Shown here piece after piece: positions 63,516-64,000 of a stretch of DNA of 64,000 bases. Source of the stretch: Lachnospira pectinoschiza (lineage in GTDB: Bacteria; Bacillota; Clostridia; Lachnospirales; Lachnospiraceae); assembly GCF_020564355.1 (NCBI RefSeq), contig NZ_JAJCRR010000004.1:310001-374000 (forward strand), read 5' to 3'. The notes under the pieces were generated by a model. That model ran no database searches, was not told the DNA's origin, and saw only the letters and a program-made list of their open reading frames with translations. The translations under genes were made by a program, and so were the position numbers. The number at the start of each line of letters is the position of its first letter. The stretch's first letter is position 1.

Positions 63516-63550
63516 GAACATGGATTTGGGTTGAATCCATGTTCTTTTTG
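63516..63550 (+). terminator. Attenuator terminator upstream of queD
   Basis: GAACATGGATT and AATCCATGTTC form a perfect 11-bp stem, followed by TTTTTG. Its position between the aptamer and queD fits transcriptional attenuation by preQ1. The gap 63340-63644 holds only these regulatory parts. Confidence 0.8.
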
Positions 63551-63644
63551 TACGCATTGCGGCGCACGTTTCTGTAGGACAGCAGCAGGCAGTCAGCAGG
63601 AAGAGTTACATGACAGAATGGAAAACGTACGGAAATGAGGAAAA

Positions 63645-64000
63645 ATGTATATTTTAAAGACGGAACACAGCTTTGATGCGGCGCATTTTTTATACGGATA
63701 TGAAGGAAAATGCAGCAATATTCATGGACACCGCTGGCGTGTTGTGCTGGAAGTCTGTACGGAGGATTTACAGGAAGACGGACAAAACCGCGGCATGTAT
63801 GTGGACTTTGGCGATTTAAAGCGGGATTTAAGGGAATGTGTGGATGCACTTGACCACTGCCTGATTATTGAAACCGGCAGTTTAAAGGAAGCGACACTTG
63901 CAGCGCTTGAAAGTGAGCAGTTTAAGATTTTGCAGTTTCCGTTCCGTCCCACGGCGGAAAATATGGCAAAATATTTTCATGAAAAAATGCAGCAGGCAGG
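63645..64000 (+). CDS. queD: 6-carboxytetrahydropterin synthase QueD, 5' part
   Basis: About 118 residues are visible; the gene runs past the window end. It shows SFDAAHFL and NIHGHRW, the zinc-binding His residues, and the conserved Cys before them, then YVDFGDLK and LDHCLI. QueD makes the pterin precursor of queuosine/preQ1. ATG 63645 has TGAGG upstream. The preQ1-like riboswitch upstream agrees with this assignment. Confidence 0.93.
   Translation, partial: MYILKTEHSFDAAHFLYGYEGKCSNIHGHRWRVVLEVCTEDLQEDGQNRGMYVDFGDLKRDLRECVDALDHCLIIETGSLKEATLAALESEQFKILQFPFRPTAENMAKYFHEKMQQA

Overview
The window looks like part of a secondary replicon (megaplasmid or chromid) of an AT-rich, Gram-positive gut or rumen anaerobe of the Lachnospiraceae type. 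This is inferred from Firmicutes-style Shine-Dalgarno sites, several AgrC/LytTR/AgrB quorum-sensing modules, a Gram-positive Pel-type exopolysaccharide operon, and a plasmid replication and partition core near the middle (about 22.6-29.8 kb). Species-level assignment is not possible from sequence alone; large second replicons are known in Lachnospira eligens and Butyrivibrio, which fits. No rRNA, tRNA or CRISPR array was seen.

Region 1 (1-21.6 kb), envelope and export. It opens with the 3' end of an ABC exporter, a short Cys-containing peptide with a leader-like N-terminus, and a nucleotidyltransferase-fold protein, which together hint at a modified-peptide system cut by the window edge. A long minus-strand operon then reads pqqD-like, pelD (fused to an NAD-epimerase-like domain), pelE, a multi-pass GT-C-like protein, a DUF2194/PelA-like protein, pelF, pelG, DUF2304, a GT4 enzyme, a GT2 enzyme and a DUF4832-type protein. 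Downstream are a convergent DUF4832 paralogue, a Stealth-type sugar-phosphotransferase and a Wzx-like flippase. PelD carries an RxxD c-di-GMP I-site, so output is probably gated by c-di-GMP.

Region 2 (21.6-29.8 kb), replicon core. It holds a tyrosine-recombinase-like protein lacking several catalytic residues, a Rep_3-like protein, a 0.7 kb iteron and DnaA-box origin, a zinc/winged-helix protein, ParB and ParA, and a 0.5 kb centromere-like array of TGAACTCAGTTCA palindromes with two more copies in the parA promoter. A near-canonical chromosomal-type parS lies just beyond.

Region 3 (29.8-45 kb). It has a nitrilase-family amidase, a LytTR/AgrC-like two-component system, and a LytTR-operator-driven operon of duplicated small secreted proteins, lipoproteins, DUF5028-like anchored proteins, four ABC-2 permeases and one ATPase. 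An aminotransferase, an IS3 remnant, a flavin-binding protein, an acyl-ACP thioesterase and a TetR regulator follow.

Region 4 (45-64 kb). It has a radical SAM protein, then two further LytTR/AgrC modules flanking an operon of Cys-motif lipoproteins and an ABC exporter. One module has lost the catalytic middle of its AgrB; the other has intact AgrB and an AgrD in which Ser replaces the usual Cys. A multi-PAS GGDEF-EAL protein and a preQ1-riboswitch-controlled queD close the window.

The most novel-looking item is a ~140-nt structured leader, present in three full copies with compensatory stem changes, immediately upstream of two LytTR regulators and an aminotransferase, plus one partial copy.
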